From: Faecalimonas sp.
GTDB lineage: Bacteria; Bacillota_A; Clostridia; Lachnospirales; Lachnospiraceae
Length of the DNA stretch: 17,171 nucleotides
Assembly (NCBI GenBank): GCA_026169575.1
Contig: JAPFCT010000058.1
Location: 1 to 17,171 of the forward strand
Direction of reading: 5' to 3'
The notes under the pieces were generated by a model. The model made no database searches. It had not been told where the DNA came from and saw nothing but the letters and a program-made list of their open reading frames with translations. This document shows, piece after piece, positions 13,956-17,171 of the stretch (its first letter is position 1; the number at the start of each line of letters is the position of its first letter). Position numbers and translations under genes: made by a program.

Positions 13956-15956
13956 TTACACTTCCTGCCTTTCCCCTCCAAAGGAGATAATATAGACCGG
14001 GTTCTGTCCCGTCATCATATGGTATTTCCCGATTTCGCGGGAACGCGCAGTCTGCACCGAGACGATATCCGCATCGGAAATCTGCTGCTCCCGCAGATAA
14101 GTAAGTGCCTCTGTAACTGTCTCCAGCGTGATCGCATTGATCACTACCCGGGCAGATGCATTTTTTGCACGCACCGTTTCCAAAATTTCCTTTAGATTTC
14201 CCGAAGATCCCCCGATAAAGACATGGGTCGGACACGGCAGATCTTCCAGCGCCTCCGGCGCCCTTCCGCAAACGATGTGCAAATGCTCCACCGCAAATGC
14301 CATCCGGTTTTTCTCAAGGAGTGTTACCGCCTCCTCATTTTTTTCCACCGCATACACTGCACCACCAGACGCCTGCAATGCCATCTCCACCGAAACTGAT
14401 CCCGTTCCTGCTCCCACATCGTAGATGACCGCATGCTTCGTAAGTCTCATTTTGGAAATCGAGATACTTCTGACCTCTTCCTTTGTCATCGGAACCTTTC
14501 CACGGCAAAAACGATCGTCGGCAATCCCATGCGTGACGACCTGCTGTTCTGCTCGTCTGTTCCAGATCAGAAAAACGGACAACGGTTCTGTTTCAAGGTC
14601 AAGGAACTGACATACAGCTCCTCTCAGGATCCGTTCCTCCGGGTAGGAAAGTCTTTCTCCGACAGCGATCTTGCAGTCTCCGAATCCATACTCTGTAAGC
14701 TGTCTGCAAATCCTGGCAATCTGGTTTCTTCCCCCTGCCAGTGCAAAGACTGCCGGAGATTCCCGGACACTGGAAATCAATCCTTCCTCTCTCCCGTGGA
14801 CACTGACTGCCTTTACATGCTCCCACGGGACATGCAGTCTGGCGCAGAAACAGGCAAGCGAAGAGATCCCCGGGATCACCTGAAGTTCCATGTCCAGTTC
14901 CTGCTCCCGGATACCGGCAAGCAGTTCCTTTGCCCCGCTGAAAAATCCAACATCCCCGGAAAGGACTACCGCAATCTTCTCATACTGCGGATGTTCCTTC
15001 ATATACGTTAAGATTTCTTCCGCACGGTAAGCACAGAACACCTGCTGTCCTTCCCTGAAAACTGCCTCTGTCATCCGTTTTGCCCCAATCAGAAGGTCTG
15101 CCTCTTTGCAGGCACGCTTTGCCTCTGCGGTCATCGTATCGGAGGAGCCCATCCCGATCCCGACAACAGAGACTTTTCTTCTTCCTTCCTCCACTTTGGG
15201 AAAACGCTTTTTCAGAAGTTCCCTGCACTGTTCCAGAGAAATTCCTTCCTCCTGCTCTGGTCTTCCGATGATGACAAGACAGATCCCAAGTTTCTCTGCC
15301 GCCTCTTCTTTTTCGCGGAAGCCTCCTGCCGCTCCCGATTCTTTCGTCACGACGTAAGCTGCCTGACATTGTGCGAACATCGCCTCGTTCAGTTCTCTGG
15401 AAAACGGTCCCTGCATACAGATCAGATGTTGTCCGCAAATTCCAAGCTCCGCACATGCAGAGACAACTTCCGGCGACGACAAAACTCTCGCATACAGACG
15501 CTTTTCATATTCCGGGATTTCTGTAAAACGATAAAGTTCTTTGCTCCCGGTTGTCAGAAAAATATTTCCGGTCGTTGTCCGCAGGTATTTTACCGCCTCC
15601 GCGGTGGAAGATACATAGACTTTCTTCCCAGCTCCCCGGCTCTGCTCCGAATTTCTGACCACCCGGATATAGGTTCTTTCCGCCGCCTGACATGCCGCTC
15701 TGATATTTTTTGTGACGTCCACAGCATACGGGTGGGTGGCATCGATGACAAACTCCGGTTCCTTTTCCTGAAAAAGCTTTGTCATCTCTGCCTCATCCAT
15801 CCTTCCGCTGCACACTTCCAGATGTGTATATTCTTCCAGAAGAGACTCTCCATATGCGGTCGCGACGCAGATTGTGGCAGAAATCTTGTTTTCTTCTAAA
15901 AATGCCGCCAGATTTCTTCCTTCCGTCGTGCCGGCAAATACGATCACCCTACACAT
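13956..15956 (-). CDS. Triple fusion CbiJ-CbiE-CbiT (precorrin-6 reductase, C5 and C15 methylation)
   Basis: This single 666-residue chain carries three pathway enzymes. Residues 1-252 are CbiJ (cobalt-precorrin-6A reductase), with VFAGTTEGR (6-13) as nucleotide site, FVIDATHPYAVDVTKN and LTTGSKELYRF. Residues about 260-465 are CbiE (cobalt-precorrin-7 C5-methyltransferase), a tetrapyrrole methylase with VVGIGMGSSDTMT (264-275), VLSGDVGFFSGA (331-342) and VIPGISSLACF (360-370). Residues about 475-663 are CbiT (C15-methyltransferase/decarboxylase), a class I methyltransferase with SAM site YDVGAGTGSVSVEM (512-525). The order on the chain matches the order of the reactions. CbiE-CbiT fusions (CobL) are well known; CbiJ in front is less common. 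The ATG overlaps the cbiH stop by 8 bp; its ribosome site (GGGGG) is weak, so coupling to cbiH is likely. Confidence 0.93.
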   Translation of the reverse strand: MCRVIVFAGTTEGRNLAAFLEENKISATICVATAYGESLLEEYTHLEVCSGRMDEAEMTKLFQEKEPEFVIDATHPYAVDVTKNIRAACQAAERTYIRVVRNSEQSRGAGKKVYVSSTAEAVKYLRTTTGNIFLTTGSKELYRFTEIPEYEKRLYARVLSSPEVVSACAELGICGQHLICMQGPFSRELNEAMFAQCQAAYVVTKESGAAGGFREKEEAAEKLGICLVIIGRPEQEEGISLEQCRELLKKRFPKVEEGRRKVSVVGIGMGSSDTMTAEAKRACKEADLLIGAKRMTEAVFREGQQVFCAYRAEEILTYMKEHPQYEKIAVVLSGDVGFFSGAKELLAGIREQELDMELQVIPGISSLACFCARLHVPWEHVKAVSVHGREEGLISSVRESPAVFALAGGRNQIARICRQLTEYGFGDCKIAVGERLSYPEERILRGAVCQFLDLETEPLSVFLIWNRRAEQQVVTHGIADDRFCRGKVPMTKEEVRSISISKMRLTKHAVIYDVGAGTGSVSVEMALQASGGAVYAVEKNEEAVTLLEKNRMAFAVEHLHIVCGRAPEALEDLPCPTHVFIGGSSGNLKEILETVRAKNASARVVINAITLETVTEALTYLREQQISDADIVSVQTARSREIGKYHMMTGQNPVYIISFGGERQEV

Positions 15957-16680
15957 ACCGGTACCCCCGCGGCGTCACCATCATCTCCTCCAGAGACATC
16001 GTCTGGGCATTTCCGATAAATACCGTCGTAAACATGTCGGCTTTCGCATCTCTCAGTTCCTTCAGCGTCATTACCTGCTTCTGTTCCCCGGTTCTTCCGA
16101 TGTTAGAAACCATTCCACATACCGTATCCGGGCTTTGGTATTCCAGCATGATCTCACATGCACGTCTGAGATGATCCCTTCTCTTTTTACTGGAAGGATT
16201 GTAAAGACAGATCACAAAGTCTGCCTGCGCAGCTGCCCGCAGTCTTTTTTCAATCTTCTCCCAGGGGGTCAAAAGGTCGCTGAGACTGATCAGGCAGAAA
16301 TCATGCATCAGGGGCGCTCCCAGTACCGCCGCTCCTGCCGTCGCCGCCGTCACGCCCGGAATCACTTCCAGTTTAACTTCCGGGTAGCGCACACCGATCT
16401 CATACATCAGCCCGGACATGCCATAGACTCCCGCATCCCCGCTGCAGATCATCGCGACTGTTTTCCCTTCCATCGCCACCTCAAATGCCAGTTCGCACCG
16501 TCTGACTTCCTGCCGCATCGGTGTTGTCAGAAATTCTTTCTCTCCGAATTTCTCCCGGATCAGATCTACATAGACTGTATAGCCGACAATGACATCACAC
16601 ATTTTCAAAGTCTCTGCCGCCCGGATCGTCATCTGTTCGTACTGTCCGGGTCCGATTCCCACAATATATATTTTATGCAA
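15949..16680 (-). CDS. cbiH: Cobalt-precorrin-3B C17-methyltransferase CbiH
   Basis: This 243-residue SAM-dependent tetrapyrrole methylase methylates C17 with ring contraction. The N-terminus HKIYIVGIGPGQYEQMT, then AMICSGDAGVYGMSGLMYE, VIPGVTAATAGAAVLGAPLMHDFCLISLSDLLTPW and CLYNPSSKKRRDHL are family blocks. The start codon is TTG: the codon at 16678-16680 sits 7 nt after GGAGG (minus strand, 16688-16692), and no ATG fits the conserved N-terminus. It overlaps the cbiG stop by 8 bp and the triple-fusion gene by 8 bp. In the anaerobic route CbiG opens the lactone that CbiH makes, so their adjacency makes sense. Confidence 0.94.
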   Translation of the reverse strand: MHKIYIVGIGPGQYEQMTIRAAETLKMCDVIVGYTVYVDLIREKFGEKEFLTTPMRQEVRRCELAFEVAMEGKTVAMICSGDAGVYGMSGLMYEIGVRYPEVKLEVIPGVTAATAGAAVLGAPLMHDFCLISLSDLLTPWEKIEKRLRAAAQADFVICLYNPSSKKRRDHLRRACEIMLEYQSPDTVCGMVSNIGRTGEQKQVMTLKELRDAKADMFTTVFIGNAQTMSLEEMMVTPRGYRYV

Positions 16681-17170
16681 AATGAATCCTCCATTCTTTC
16701 ACCGCCAGCGCCGCTGTCACGCCGTCTGCCGCTGTCTTTTTCTGTATCAGCTCTCCACCGTTTGCAAGCAGTGCACTCCTCTCGCACACATTGTCCACAC
16801 CTGTCGTTTTCTCTACAAATGCAGATGCAGAAAAACTCCCCTCCACCTGTTTCAGAGCTTCTGCCGGATACGTCACAAAAGGAAGTCCCATCTCCTCACA
16901 CCAGCTGAGGATTCCCGCTTCCTTTGCTTTCAGTCCAATGCTTGCAGCCTGGCTGACTGCCTCTTTTCGGATCCCTGCCGCCTGACATACCGCATGCACA
17001 CAATGGTCGATCTGCTCCTTTTTCACCCCTCTGCGACAGCCGATCCCCACAGTCACAGCTGATGGGATCAGAGACAGCACCCGCTCTTCCCTGCACGTTT
17101 TGATCCCGATATAAATACCCGGACGCGCTGCCTCCCGCGCAAGATCTTCACACCAGTAAAGACCTTCCGG
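16673..17170 (-). CDS. cbiG: Cobalt-precorrin-5A hydrolase CbiG, C-terminal part (cut by window edge)
   Basis: The frame is open to the right edge and gives the last 165 residues. CbiG opens the delta-lactone of cobalt-precorrin-5A and releases acetaldehyde in the anaerobic pathway. The fragment starts in a region reading ARPGIYIGIK and continues through SAVTVGIGCRRGVKKEQID, the typical opening of the C-terminal CbiG domain. KAKEAGILSWCEEMGLPFVTY, VEGSFSASAFVEKTTGVDNVCERSALL and LIQKKTAADGVTAALAV follow and complete it. A GTG at 17080 could be called a start, but the codons upstream remain open and read like CbiG, so I take it as internal. The gene ends 8 bp inside cbiH. The earlier genes of this operon and its promoter lie outside the window. 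Confidence 0.92.
   Translation of the reverse strand, partial: PEGLYWCEDLAREAARPGIYIGIKTCREERVLSLIPSAVTVGIGCRRGVKKEQIDHCVHAVCQAAGIRKEAVSQAASIGLKAKEAGILSWCEEMGLPFVTYPAEALKQVEGSFSASAFVEKTTGVDNVCERSALLANGGELIQKKTAADGVTAALAVKEWRIHFA
16688..16692 (-). promoter_or_regulatory. Ribosome binding site that fixes the TTG start of cbiH
   Basis: GGAGG on the minus strand lies inside the last codons of cbiG, 7 nt before TTG at 16680. Strong pairing to 16S rRNA at proper distance supports initiation at the unusual TTG codon. Confidence 0.7.
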
Positions 17171-17171
17171 G

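Noticed and set aside
15874..16908. 344-codon plus-strand frame opposite cbiH and cbiG
   Set aside because: It is antisense to two well-conserved genes. Its composition (rich in Arg, Ser, His, Pro) is that of a shadow frame in a moderately GC-rich gene.
1..17171. Mobile elements, CRISPR arrays, tRNA or rRNA genes, toxin-antitoxin or defence genes
   Set aside because: None could be recognised on either strand; the coding space is filled by cobalamin genes and tdh.

Overview
The window is a cobalamin (vitamin B12) locus that uses the anaerobic, early-cobalt-insertion route. The genome is of Clostridia type, most likely Lachnospiraceae. That placement is an inference from moderate GC, clostridial-style AGGAGG ribosome sites, protein character, and CbiK with Cbi-type enzymes instead of the aerobic CobN/CobG set. 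I cannot name the species.

Layout. (1) At the left edge, on the minus strand, lies the N-terminal third of a zinc-dependent L-threonine 3-dehydrogenase (tdh) with its own promoter. (2) Diverging from it on the plus strand is a sigma-A-type promoter, a cobalamin riboswitch aptamer (about 571-731), a long expression platform ending in an intrinsic terminator (881-910), and a perfect 12-bp hairpin before the first gene. (3) The riboswitch leads a plus-strand operon, cbiM-cbiN-cbiQ-cbiO-cbiK: an ECF-type cobalt importer followed by the cobaltochelatase that inserts the metal into sirohydrochlorin. (4) A strong GC-rich stem (4699-4738) separates this operon from a convergent minus-strand operon. 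(5) From 17170 down to 4775 the minus strand is a tightly packed, mostly overlapping run. In transcription order it is cbiG (partial) - cbiH - cbiJ/cbiE/cbiT triple fusion - cbiA - cobT - cobU - cobS - cobU-like/cobC fusion - cbiB - cobD - cbiP - cbiC.

How it works together. CbiMNQO brings in Co2+ and CbiK inserts it. CbiH, CbiG, CbiJ, CbiE, CbiT and CbiC perform ring contraction, deacylation, reduction, methylation, decarboxylation and methyl migration on the corrin ring. CbiA and CbiP amidate the side chains. CobD and CbiB make and attach the aminopropanol linker. CobU, CobT, CobS and CobC build the nucleotide loop. Missing from the window are cbiL, cbiF, cbiD and a corrinoid adenosyltransferase. 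They may lie beyond the right edge, where the promoter of the minus-strand operon must also be.

Most of the window is a well-known pathway. The points worth a second look are the fusion of a degenerate CobU-like domain to the CobC phosphatase beside an intact cobU, the three-enzyme CbiJ-CbiE-CbiT polypeptide, and a 10-nt duplication in the riboswitch leader that suggests how the switch works. I saw no sign of an entirely new system, mobile element, CRISPR array or tRNA/rRNA gene.
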